Assembly: GCA_036986275.1 (NCBI GenBank) | Contig: BTRG01000062.1 | Coordinates: forward strand, 1 to 12,965 | Reading direction: 5' to 3' | DNA length: 12,965 nt | Source of the DNA: BTRG01 sp036986275 | Lineage (GTDB): Bacteria; Pseudomonadota; Gammaproteobacteria; Acidiferrobacterales; SZUA-150 | Shown: one piece after another, positions 1 to 7,755 of the stretch | Layout of the letters: each line of letters opens with the position of its first letter | Numbering within the stretch: the stretch's first letter is position 1 | The notes under the pieces: model-generated | What the model saw: the letters and a program-made list of their open reading frames with translations, nothing else | What the model was told of the DNA's origin: nothing | Database searches by the model: none | Made by a program: the position numbers and the translations under genes

Positions 1-129
1 GCGGTACAGATTGCCCTGCTGACGGTATATGACATGTGCAAGGCCGTGGACCGCGGCATGGAAATCCGCGATGTGCGACTACTGAGCAAGTCCGGAGGCC
101 GATCTGGAGCCTGGCAGCGAGACAACTAA
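1..129 (+). CDS. moaC: MoaC, cyclic pyranopterin monophosphate synthase, C-terminal fragment
   Basis: This is the last 42 codons of a gene that begins left of the window. The frame reads AVQIALLTVYDMCKAVDRGM and continues through a RLLSKSGGRSG stretch to a stop at 127-129. These match the conserved end of MoaC, including the YDMCKA segment that carries an active-site lysine in the family. MoaC converts the GTP-derived intermediate made by MoaA into cyclic pyranopterin monophosphate in the cytoplasm, an early step of molybdenum cofactor synthesis. The start, promoter and upstream neighbours cannot be seen. About 100 bp separate its stop from the next gene, which has its own candidate promoter, so the two need not be co-transcribed. 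The identification rests on a short but very characteristic tail. Confidence 0.9.
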   Translation, partial: AVQIALLTVYDMCKAVDRGMEIRDVRLLSKSGGRSGAWQRDN

Positions 130-152
130 ACCCCATCATCCGTCTCTTTATT

Positions 153-195
153 CTGATACAGATCAATTCCACCCTTGGTTGTCATCAGGCATACT
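153..195 (+). promoter_or_regulatory. FNR/ANR-like box with a class II promoter layout
   Basis: Positions 153-166 read CTGATACAGATCAA, matching 9 of the 10 fixed bases of the FNR consensus TTGAT-N4-ATCAA. Its centre is at 159.5. A weak -10 hexamer, CATACT, lies at 190-195 and would give a start near 201, placing the box at about -41.5, the classical class II activating position. The predicted leader is about 27 nt before the ATG at 228. The box is seen directly; regulation by FNR, ANR or another CRP/FNR family member is inferred. Confidence 0.45.
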
Positions 196-227
196 CACAA
201 TCTGGACTTCAACAGGAATGATTCGGC

Positions 228-425
228 ATGAAGGAAAATGTGGGAAAAATTGACAAAGGGTTGCGCCTGATAGGCGGATTGGCTGTTACCAGCCTGTTTT
301 TTCTACTCAATAGCCCTTTGAATCTACTGGGCCTGCTGGGCATCGTGTTTATTATTACCTCCCTGATGAGTTGGTGCCCTATCTATGCCATCCTTGGCAT
401 GAAGACCTGTCCATCCAGGAAATAG
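228..425 (+). CDS. DUF2892-type small inner membrane protein
   Basis: This 65-residue protein has a short basic N-terminus and two hydrophobic segments at about residues 13-29 and 31-47. After these comes a polar tail with cysteines at 50 and 61, both followed by proline. The layout and the MKENVGKIDKGLRLIGG start match the DUF2892 (YgaP-like membrane domain) family. These are small helical-hairpin proteins, sometimes fused to rhodanese domains and seen near sulfur or redox genes. No rhodanese domain is present here. The molecular role is unknown. An AGGA run about 10 nt upstream of the ATG is a modest ribosome binding site. An FNR-like box upstream suggests induction at low oxygen. It lies between moaC and a large flavoenzyme, with 139 bp before the latter. 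Confidence 0.8.
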   Translation: MKENVGKIDKGLRLIGGLAVTSLFFLLNSPLNLLGLLGIVFIITSLMSWCPIYAILGMKTCPSRK

Positions 426-564
426 TTCAAACTACAGCAACCGGGTAGCCCCAACTATGCAATGTTTTCCCGAGCAGGGGGCCCGTCTATAGTGCTGTTT
501 TTTAGACGCCACACTCTATAAAATGCGCCCCCTGTAACACAGCAGAGTCTGCAAGCATAATCCC

Positions 565-3500
565 ATGTCTGAATTCCACCCCGGCCTCCTGGGCCTGAGC
601 TATCGCGATCTCTTTCAACTGGACAGCCTTAAAAGGCTGGACCGGCTTTTTCTGGGCCGCCTCAAGGCAGCCGATACCGAGTTACATGGGAAATTGCTGG
701 CCTATCGTCAAGGCCACATGGCCGTGCCGTCAGTGGATAGCAGTGAAATGCTGATTGCCGCAGCGCCTATATTAGAAACCTTGCTGGGTGAGTTGTTTCA
801 GATCGAAGACGCCCTGGAAGTGGCCCAGGCCGGCACCCTCTCACACCGGCCGGTATTGGCCTTTAAAAAATTCTTTGTCCAGCGTCGCGCCCGTAGACGC
901 CTGGCCAAAAAAGAAGACCTCGAATCCTTTGCCGAACTGGAGACTTGGCTGGACGCGGCCCTGGACCAGACCGGCCTGGACAGCAGCGACCGCGAACTGA
1001 CCGTGGCCTGTTATGCCCAGGACCTGCTGACCGATACCGAGACCAATAAAGATGCCATAGAGATGCTGACACGCTGGTGTCTGCGCGCCATGACCACGGA
1101 CGAAGGCCAGGCCGCGGTTGCCGACTGGGTCAGCTTCCGTCTGCCACAGGGTGTGGATTATGACAACCTGGTGCCGGTCACATTCGTTTCGCAAGATGAG
1201 ATCGGTCGCATGGAGTGCGCCCACGGCATCAGCCGGCCCCGGGATGGGTTTGGCCTGACCGACAAGCGCATGGGCGCCCGTGAAGTCCAGGCCGAGATCG
1301 ACTATTGCATTTATTGTCATGATCACGATGGCGATTTCTGTTCCCGTGGCTTCCCGGTCAAAAAGGGCGACCCGGCACAGGGCATCAAGAAGAACCCCCT
1401 GGGTGTATCGCTGGACGGCTGTCCGCTGGATGAAAAAATCTCCGAGATGCACCGCCTGAAACGTGATGGCGTCACCCTGGGTGCGCTGGCTATGATCATG
1501 GTGGACAACCCCATGTGCCCCGTTACCGGCCATCGTATTTGTAATGACTGCATGAAGGCCTGTATCTACCAGAAACAGAACCCGGTCAACATCCCTGAAA
1601 TCGAGACCCGTGTGCTGACCGATGTACTGGCCCTGCCCTGGGGTGTAGAGATCTATGATCTGCTGACACGCTGGAATCCATTGCGGCAAAAACAATGGCT
1701 GCCACGGGCCTACAACGGCAAGAAAATACTCATCAATGGTATGGGACCGGCAGGTTTCACACTGGCGCATCACTTATTGATGGAAGGCTTTGCCGTAGTG
1801 GGTATTGATGGTCTGAAGATAGAAAAGCTCCCCGATGAGTTGATACACCAGCCCATCAAGGATTACAGCACACTGGAAGAAGACCTGGACACCCGCACCA
1901 TGACCGGTTTTGGCGGCGTCGCCGAATATGGCATTACCGTACGCTGGGACAAGAACTTCCTGCGCCTAATCTATGTCATGCTCATGCGCCGACAGCACTT
2001 TCAGGTCTTCGGCAATATACGCTTTGGCGGCACACTGACACTGGATGAGGCCTGGGGGCTGGGCTTTGATCACGTGGCCATAGCCGTCGGCGCCGGCCTG
2101 CCACAGGCCCTGCCCATCCCCGGCAGCTTGGCCCGCGGCATGCGGCAGGCGGCTGACTTCCTGATGGCGTTGCAATTAACAGGCGCGGCCAAGGAAACCA
2201 GTCTCGCCAACCTGCAAGTCCGTCTGCCGGCCGTGGTCATAGGGGGAGGCCTAACAGGAATCGACACCGCTACCGAAATACAGGCCTACTACATCAAACA
2301 GGTGGAAAAAACCCTCAACCGCTATGAAATCCTGGTGCAGGCCAAGGGTGAAGATGCCGTGCGCACCGGTCTCGACGAAGAGTCCCTGAGCACACTGCAA
2401 GAATTCCTGGAACATGGCCGCGAGGTACGCGCCGAACGTGAACGAGCAGCCAAAGAAAACCGCGCGCCGGACTTTGAGGCACTGATAAGAACATGGGGTG
2501 GTGTCACGGTCGTCTACCGCCGACACATGAAAGATTCGCCGGCCTATCAACGCAACCACGAAGAAGTCATCAAGGCCATGGAAGAAGGCCTATATTACGC
2601 CGAATGCCTGAGTCCGAAGGCGGCATCACTGGATCAATATGGTCATGTGACTTCATTGATCTGTCAGCGCATGAAAGCGAACGAAGATGGCGTACTGCAA
2701 CTTAGCGATGAAGGCGTCACGCTGAAGGCGGGCTCCATTTTTGTTGCCACCGGCGCCCGGCCCAATATTGCCTACTACTTTGAGCACCGTGGCACATTTG
2801 AACTGGATGGCGCCAATTACAAGACCCATGAAGTGGTGGATGACGAACTCAGCGAAGTCGATGTTGTCCGTCACTGCAAGGCCGAGGACTTTGGCCCCTT
2901 CACGTCTTACGATCATGATGGCAAGCGCGTTACGTTTATTGGTGACACCCACCCCACGTTTAACGGTAGCGTGGTCAAGGCCGTGGCCTCGGCCCAGCGC
3001 ACCTATCCCAAGATTGCCGCCAGCTTTGGCGCACGACTGACAGAAATGGGTGATAAAAATGAATATGCACGTTTCCGCGCCGATATGGAAGACAAGCTGC
3101 AACCACGACTGGAGAGTGTGACCCGCCTGACACCCTCATCTGTAGAACTGGTGGTACGCGCACCTATGGCCGTAAAGCGTTTTCGTCCGGGGCAGATGTT
3201 TCGTTTGCAAAACTATGAACAGCTGGCGCCGGTTTATGATAACACCCGCCTGCAAACCGAAACTGTTGCCATCACCGGGTCCAGGGTCGACACGGAACAA
3301 GGCACTGTATCATTGATCGTATTTGAGCGTGGGGCCAGCGCGCGCCTGGCTTCAACGTTTAAAGCCGGTGACCCGATTGCGGTCATGGGTCCCGGTGGTG
3401 TGGCGGCGACGATTCCCAGCAATGAAACCGTCATGATCGTGGCCGATCGCCTGGGTGCGACGGCAATGCGCAGCCTGGGACCCGCCCTGCGCGATGCCGG

Positions 3501-4080
3501 CAACCGTGTCATATTCATTGTCACTTTTTTCAATAAAGACGAGGTCTTCTACCAGCATGAACTGGAGGCGGCGGCCGATCATGTAGTCTGGGTCACCAGC
3601 AATGGCGACGCCATCACGCCACGGCGTGACCAGGATTTTTCTTTCGCCGGCGATCTCCGCGATGCCGTCGTGGCCTATGCCAGGGGTGAGTTATCCAACG
3701 GCACACCCCCCATCCCACTGCAAGAAGTGGATGACCTGCATATCATAGGCAGCGGTTGCTGCGTACAGCGCATGCGTGATCTGAAAGACAACGTCCTGAA
3801 AAATCAGTTCGCCAAGAATCCCAAGACCACGGGCTCGGTCTACTCCACCATGCAATGCATGCTCAAGGGCGTATGCTCACAATGCCTGCAATGGCAGATA
3901 GATCCCAAGACAGGTGAACGTACCAAAGCCGTATTTGCCTGCTCATGGCAGGATCAACCCCTGCACATGGTTGATCTTGATCACCTGCAGGAACGCCTGG
4001 CACAGAATCGCCTGCAGGAACATTTGACCAACCTGTGGCTGGACTACGTGCTGGAAAAAAACGGCATTGAAAGGATATAA
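565..4080 (+). CDS. Fused NfnB/GltD-like and NfnA/PyrK-like iron-sulfur flavoprotein oxidoreductase
   Basis: This is a 1171-residue cytoplasmic enzyme with no signal peptide. Residues 1 to about 235 form a helical region I do not recognise. A cysteine-rich segment follows (C248, C251, C259, C286, C318, C326, C329, C333), resembling the two [4Fe-4S] sites in the N-terminus of GltD and NfnB, though the spacing of the first set is wider. An FAD Rossmann motif GMGPAG is at 392-397. A second dinucleotide motif GGGLTG is at 560-565, and a YRR at 651-653 resembles the NADPH-phosphate contact of GltD. About 75 charged helical residues are inserted between these two. ATG at 728-730 and GD at 793-794 complete the disulfide-reductase-type fold. 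From about 850 the protein looks like PyrK/NfnA, with RPGQMFRLQ at 874-882 for flavin and C1098, C1104, C1107, C1126 for a [2Fe-2S] cluster. It probably moves electrons between NAD(P)H and a ferredoxin-like partner; whether it bifurcates is inference. There is no clear Shine-Dalgarno. A TATAAA at 517-522 may be a -10, but no good -35 was found. Confidence 0.85.
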   Translation: MSEFHPGLLGLSYRDLFQLDSLKRLDRLFLGRLKAADTELHGKLLAYRQGHMAVPSVDSSEMLIAAAPILETLLGELFQIEDALEVAQAGTLSHRPVLAFKKFFVQRRARRRLAKKEDLESFAELETWLDAALDQTGLDSSDRELTVACYAQDLLTDTETNKDAIEMLTRWCLRAMTTDEGQAAVADWVSFRLPQGVDYDNLVPVTFVSQDEIGRMECAHGISRPRDGFGLTDKRMGAREVQAEIDYCIYCHDHDGDFCSRGFPVKKGDPAQGIKKNPLGVSLDGCPLDEKISEMHRLKRDGVTLGALAMIMVDNPMCPVTGHRICNDCMKACIYQKQNPVNIPEIETRVLTDVLALPWGVEIYDLLTRWNPLRQKQWLPRAYNGKKILINGMGPAGFTLAHHLLMEGFAVVGIDGLKIEKLPDELIHQPIKDYSTLEEDLDTRTMTGFGGVAEYGITVRWDKNFLRLIYVMLMRRQHFQVFGNIRFGGTLTLDEAWGLGFDHVAIAVGAGLPQALPIPGSLARGMRQAADFLMALQLTGAAKETSLANLQVRLPAVVIGGGLTGIDTATEIQAYYIKQVEKTLNRYEILVQAKGEDAVRTGLDEESLSTLQEFLEHGREVRAERERAAKENRAPDFEALIRTWGGVTVVYRRHMKDSPAYQRNHEEVIKAMEEGLYYAECLSPKAASLDQYGHVTSLICQRMKANEDGVLQLSDEGVTLKAGSIFVATGARPNIAYYFEHRGTFELDGANYKTHEVVDDELSEVDVVRHCKAEDFGPFTSYDHDGKRVTFIGDTHPTFNGSVVKAVASAQRTYPKIAASFGARLTEMGDKNEYARFRADMEDKLQPRLESVTRLTPSSVELVVRAPMAVKRFRPGQMFRLQNYEQLAPVYDNTRLQTETVAITGSRVDTEQGTVSLIVFERGASARLASTFKAGDPIAVMGPGGVAATIPSNETVMIVADRLGATAMRSLGPALRDAGNRVIFIVTFFNKDEVFYQHELEAAADHVVWVTSNGDAITPRRDQDFSFAGDLRDAVVAYARGELSNGTPPIPLQEVDDLHIIGSGCCVQRMRDLKDNVLKNQFAKNPKTTGSVYSTMQCMLKGVCSQCLQWQIDPKTGERTKAVFACSWQDQPLHMVDLDHLQERLAQNRLQEHLTNLWLDYVLEKNGIERI

Positions 4081-4094
4081 AACTTAGTCAGGCA

Positions 4095-4658
4095 TTACTC
4101 ACACCTTGCGCTGCAAGCGACCACTTCGATGCTATCAATATTGCCGGAACCGGCATCGATGACTTCCTTCACGCAACTACCATCGTCCTTTCTAATAACG
4201 CGTATCACTTTGCCATTGACCAGCGCCTGACACACCCTCGTATCCGCAAGCACTATCGGGCGCAACGGATCCTCCGCGGCATAAACATCTCTGATACCAA
4301 ACATCGCACGGGTCGGTTCACTATCAACAATGTAATTCGCGGTCACCCAACGCACGAACGGCCTGGCGACATCGGCAGGTTTGTATCTGACAAACATATC
4401 CCCGGTAGGACATAGCGCTACACTCACCATCGTGTTTGTGGATGTCTTGACATCAATTGCATCATCAATGTCACACTCCATGTTTCTGACCCAAAGCGCA
4501 GCCTGAGATTCTTCCAGTTTTATCTGGGTTTCAGACTTTCCCGTCACAATAGACTGCACCCAGTCCGTATACTTGGGCACGGCGCCTATCAACGCGATGA
4601 TTAATGCAGGATACATCAGTACCATCTGCAGCCAGTTTGTTTCCTTTTTCTTTGGCAT
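4095..4658 (-). CDS. Hypothetical membrane-anchored six-cysteine protein
   Basis: I do not recognise this 187-residue protein. It starts with a lysine-rich MPKKKE, followed by one hydrophobic segment at about residues 10-27. This predicts an N-in signal anchor with the rest in the periplasm. The outer part holds six cysteines (62, 83, 143, 162, 182, 186), an even number that fits three disulfides. The stretch from about residue 60 looks beta-rich. The start is well supported: AGGAGG lies 5 nt upstream of the ATG on the minus strand. It is the last gene of a minus-strand group, 27 bp after the secreted protein gene and some 630 bp after the membrane patatin gene. Its stop lies 14 bp from the stop of the large flavoenzyme, with no terminator hairpin between. 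Function unknown; the gene is probably real, given the strong ribosome binding site and the ordered cysteines. Confidence 0.7.
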   Translation of the reverse strand: MPKKKETNWLQMVLMYPALIIALIGAVPKYTDWVQSIVTGKSETQIKLEESQAALWVRNMECDIDDAIDVKTSTNTMVSVALCPTGDMFVRYKPADVARPFVRWVTANYIVDSEPTRAMFGIRDVYAAEDPLRPIVLADTRVCQALVNGKVIRVIRKDDGSCVKEVIDAGSGNIDSIEVVACSARCE

Positions 4659-4685
4659 GATCCCTCCTTGACCAGGAATAATACG

Positions 4686-5219
4686 TTATCGGGCTGATTT
4701 CATAATTGTCAGAAAATCTTTTTCCATGGCCTCGCCGCTGGAATCCGGTGTAAACCCCAAGGCCACCAGCCAGCAGTGTTTCGTTTTAATCGCCGCCATG
4801 GGGGTTTGCAAGGCCACTGTCTGATTCCCAATTTTGATATAGCCACGCCATAATTCTGCCTTGCCTTTCCCGCCTTGAGTCTTAATTTTGTAAGGCTTTT
4901 TAAGCTGCTCCTGCCCGGCAGGATATGTGGCGCTAATAGTATTCAGGCCCCGTATACGGGTACTGGCATGGGTATGCAGCGCCCCGCGATAACAATCCAG
5001 TGTAATGGACGAGGCTTTGATGCTGCTGGATTTGAGTACGCCTATAGTCTGCTTTTCCGAGCCCTCCGGCACCTGACCTGTCGACCAGCCCTCGGGCAAG
5101 TCCAGCGTCAGGTATTTGTGCGAAAACTCCGATCCACTTGCAAACGCAGTTGCTATAGAGAAATAAGAACTAATGAGGCAACTGATAAATAAGAAATTTC
5201 TTTTTTTATGTTTATCCAT
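4686..5219 (-). CDS. Hypothetical secreted (periplasmic) protein
   Basis: This 177-residue protein has a typical Sec signal peptide: MDKHKKRN, then a hydrophobic core, then AFA-SG with likely cleavage after residue 27. Cysteine 14 inside the hydrophobic core is not in a good lipobox, so a lipoprotein is unlikely. The mature part has a LTLDLPEGW segment near residues 37-45, two cysteines at 76 and 149 that could form a disulfide, and an ending like FLTIMKSAR. The LPEGW start and the ending recall small PsbP/DcrB-like periplasmic folds, but this is only an impression. GAGG lies a few bases upstream of the ATG. It sits 68 bp downstream of the membrane patatin gene and 27 bp before the six-cysteine protein, all on one strand, which suggests one transcript. 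Confidence 0.7.
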   Translation of the reverse strand: MDKHKKRNFLFISCLISSYFSIATAFASGSEFSHKYLTLDLPEGWSTGQVPEGSEKQTIGVLKSSSIKASSITLDCYRGALHTHASTRIRGLNTISATYPAGQEQLKKPYKIKTQGGKGKAELWRGYIKIGNQTVALQTPMAAIKTKHCWLVALGFTPDSSGEAMEKDFLTIMKSAR

Positions 5220-5287
5220 ACCGTCCTCTATAAAATAGCAATAGAAATCACCTTATATCATGAGGCACCTTACACAAGGCTTACATA

Positions 5288-7297
5288 TTACGACAAACCC
5301 TTTCCTATCTGGTAACCCAACTCCCGATAGGCCTCAAACTGAAATTCATCAAAGAACTGATCGGACATAGCCTCATCCGGAAAATCAGGGTGTTTGCGAT
5401 CATAGCCATAGACATCTTCCTGCAACTTATTAACCAATGCAGTCTTTACATACACCAGTTCCGCCAATTTGAGTTTCTTCTCACCCGGCAACGGTGCATA
5501 ACTGATTTTACCTTTAACAAATCCCGCCTTGGAGCGTCTATTGGCATCCGGCTTCAGGGCCGTTACATCCAGTTCTATCTTGGCGCCAAAATCCACTCGC
5601 ACCAGTTCTATCGCACGCGCCAGGTCCTCAAAGGTCCAATCCGGGTCGGCGCTGGCATCGGAGACAATAATCTTTTTACACCGCCGTCGTACCAGTTCGT
5701 ACAAACCCAGGTTTTCAAAGTGACCGCCATCGGATAAATGGACATGCCATTGATTTTCATGCAGGCCGTCACCAAACATTTCCCGGAATAAATACCAGTA
5801 CCAACGCGGACGTGACAAGGGTCCCAGCCAGGCCGGGTGCCTGGGATTGCGCACCCAATAGCCCAGGCGCAGGTTGAACAGTGTCATAATAAATGTCAGT
5901 GGCTTGGAACGCGTCAAATAGGTATTCGGGTTAACGGCTGCCCCTGAGATCGCCATGGCCGTGGCCAGGTTCATATTGCCATTCAAATGAACTTCACTGG
6001 GTACAAAACCCGTCGCATTGCTGCCTGTTAATAAAGGGCTGAAAATAAAGTTATCACCGGCGCGAGCACGATATTTCGCGACATGGGAGCCGGTCAATTG
6101 AATATTGGTATTCACAATATGATAGGGTGCGGCCGTTTGTTGTAACTCGCTGATACGGCAGTTATCCGGATTGGCCTCATTTCCATTCTTCGCATCATTG
6201 GATACTTGCGACCACTGCGGCATATAGGCCTCCATCAATCGGTTACGGTAAAACCTGTGCATGGATACATGATTAATATTGGCCAGCACCGCCAGTGTTA
6301 GCGATACCCACAGGGACCACACCAGCCATTGCGGTAACTGCGCCTCATAGACCATGAGATGAAAGAACCACAGGAACAGACCATAGATAAAGAGGGTCAG
6401 GCCCAGGGTTAACATCAAGGCCCGCCGACCATGAAGCTCGTTACCACCCTTGCGCCCTTTAAGGCCGGCCAGAAAAGACAACACACCCGCCACAGACAAC
6501 GAAGACATCCAGGTCCGCAACCACTCGCTGGTTAATAAATCGTATACCCAGGGGATGGCGCCCACAACCAGCGCGATGACAGCAAACATCAGCAAAGCTC
6601 CCATCACCACACGCAGCAGACGTTGCACCACCAGTGTGCGAAACAATACCCAGCGTGTGGCAATGGCAAAAACAAACGCCAACACAACGAACGATAACAA
6701 TGCCCAGATAGCGGCATAAAAAATCCAGGCGAAACCACGATGAATGGTCAACATCTCCGGAACACTCAGGTAGGAGGCAAACGGCAACGCCATGGATGTA
6801 AACTGGGGTTGCGCCAGCCACCACACCAGACCAATAAACACAGGAATCAATACCGCAAGCGTGGCCAGGGTGCCGGTTAACACGGCCGCGAATAATGCCC
6901 ACAAATTCAGACCGCCACCGGGAATCAGATAATTACCATGGGTGCGCAACCATGCGACCAGCCTGCCGGCATCTTCACGGTTATCACTGCGCCTGGTGCC
7001 AAAGGGAAAGGCCCGGTTGAGCGCGGTCATAAACCAGGTCAGGGAAGCGCCGATATAACCGCCACCGGATACCGTGGAGAGATAATCAATATTCTTGAGT
7101 TGATTACGAGAAGAAAGGGCCTGCAATAGCCCCAGATTAAAAGTGGCGGAACGTATTCCCCCACCAGACAAACATAAACCGATCGCGTCTTCGCCAGGTT
7201 TGCCGGCCTTTACCCCGGCCAGCCGGCGGCGGACCTTCAGTCGTTGCGCTTCGGCCTTGATGATATCCTGATCATTATAGCTATTTTCCTTATCCAT
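5288..7297 (-). CDS. Patatin-like phospholipase with multi-pass membrane insert
   Basis: This 669-residue protein carries the patatin catalytic elements split by a membrane region. The oxyanion-hole glycine loop GGGIRS is at 45-50, and the nucleophile elbow TVSGGGYIG at 75-83 gives S77 as the likely catalytic serine. The dyad aspartate is D523 in SDGGHFENLG. Between them, at about 130-345, are roughly six hydrophobic segments (near 132-161, 190-213, 229-252, 264-279, 292-316, 324-340). Residues 350-530 return to soluble sequence with conserved-looking GAAVNPN (452-458) before the DGG. The family hydrolyses acyl esters of membrane lipids using a Ser-Asp dyad. The membrane insert would anchor the active site at the inner membrane. 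A good Shine-Dalgarno (AAGGAGAGG) and a sigma70-type promoter precede it. Substrate and role are unknown. The two exported proteins downstream are probably co-transcribed. Confidence 0.85.
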   Translation of the reverse strand: MDKENSYNDQDIIKAEAQRLKVRRRLAGVKAGKPGEDAIGLCLSGGGIRSATFNLGLLQALSSRNQLKNIDYLSTVSGGGYIGASLTWFMTALNRAFPFGTRRSDNREDAGRLVAWLRTHGNYLIPGGGLNLWALFAAVLTGTLATLAVLIPVFIGLVWWLAQPQFTSMALPFASYLSVPEMLTIHRGFAWIFYAAIWALLSFVVLAFVFAIATRWVLFRTLVVQRLLRVVMGALLMFAVIALVVGAIPWVYDLLTSEWLRTWMSSLSVAGVLSFLAGLKGRKGGNELHGRRALMLTLGLTLFIYGLFLWFFHLMVYEAQLPQWLVWSLWVSLTLAVLANINHVSMHRFYRNRLMEAYMPQWSQVSNDAKNGNEANPDNCRISELQQTAAPYHIVNTNIQLTGSHVAKYRARAGDNFIFSPLLTGSNATGFVPSEVHLNGNMNLATAMAISGAAVNPNTYLTRSKPLTFIMTLFNLRLGYWVRNPRHPAWLGPLSRPRWYWYLFREMFGDGLHENQWHVHLSDGGHFENLGLYELVRRRCKKIIVSDASADPDWTFEDLARAIELVRVDFGAKIELDVTALKPDANRRSKAGFVKGKISYAPLPGEKKLKLAELVYVKTALVNKLQEDVYGYDRKHPDFPDEAMSDQFFDEFQFEAYRELGYQIGKGLS

Positions 7298-7346
7298 AAC
7301 CTCTCCTTAAGCATGGACAGATGCATCACTGGCATTCCAAGGCGCC

Positions 7347-7374
7347 ATTATCCCCGATTACGAGTGAGTTTCAA
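7347..7374 (-). promoter_or_regulatory. Sigma70-type promoter of the membrane patatin gene
   Basis: On the minus strand a -35 TTGAAA (plus 7369-7374) and a -10 GATAAT (plus 7347-7352) are separated by 16 nt. Each matches the consensus at 5 of 6 positions. The predicted start near 7340 gives a leader of roughly 43 nt to the ATG at 7297, with AAGGAGAGG just before it. It lies between the 108-bp repeat and the gene, so the repeat is outside the transcript from this promoter. Confidence 0.55.
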
Positions 7375-7422
7375 TTGCCTTGATACTGTAATGGAGGTCA
7401 TGTGGCCCATTCACGAATGGTT

Positions 7423-7674
7423 TTGGTGTATCCAGTCAATCCTGTAAATCCTGTCTAAGGATTTGGTGTAATACATTGGACAGGATTAACAAGATTAACG
7501 GGATAGGCCAGACATGCAGAAAGAAAAGTGTTGGTGTATCCAGTCAATCCTGTAAATCCTGTCTAAGGATTTGGTGTAATACATTGGACAGGATTAACAA
7601 GATTAACGGGATAGGCCAGACATGCAGAAAGAAAAGTGTTGGTGTATCAAGTCAATCCTGTAAATCCTGTCTAA
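7423..7674. repeat. 108-bp tandem repeat, two identical copies plus a 36-bp third
   Basis: Copies lie at 7423-7530 and 7531-7638 and are identical base for base. A partial third copy at 7639-7674 differs once (C to A at 7649) and diverges after 7674. Within each copy the arms at 7435-7455 and 7479-7499 (first copy) are inverted and complementary at 18 of 21 positions, around a 23-nt loop. Each arm has a 9-bp rhythm: GTCAATCCT then GTAAATCCT on one side, ACAGGATTA then ACAAGATTA then ACGGGATAG on the other. TTGGTGTA also occurs twice per unit, 40 bp apart. From memory, similar 9-bp phased AATCCTGTA strings occur between genes in other bacterial genomes, but I cannot confirm that here. The rest of the gap, 7675-7755, holds nothing I recognise. 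Confidence 0.9.
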
Positions 7675-7755
7675 AGAATAAACCACCCCGCTACAAATGA
7701 ACGGTGTAATTAGTCGTAACAGCGACTTCAGCCGCGATAGTTACTTTTCTTTTAT

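Noticed and set aside
36..221. 61-codon plus-strand frame at the left edge
   Set aside because: It overlaps the moaC end in another frame and then runs over the FNR-like box; composition is not protein-like.
447..477. Terminator-like GCCCC ... GGGGC pairing before the flavoenzyme
   Set aside because: The stem is only about five pairs around a long loop, and the T run is some 20 bases further on, so it does not meet the standard for an intrinsic terminator.
841..1773. 310-codon open frame on the minus strand
   Set aside because: It lies wholly antisense to the large flavoenzyme, whose frame has clear cofactor motifs. The antisense protein has no recognisable motif, and long antisense frames are common opposite genes of this composition.
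7476..7700. 74-codon frame that encodes a repeated peptide
   Set aside because: The frame stays open across both copies because the 108-bp unit is a multiple of three. It has no ribosome binding site and an unlikely composition, so it is treated as non-coding repeat DNA.
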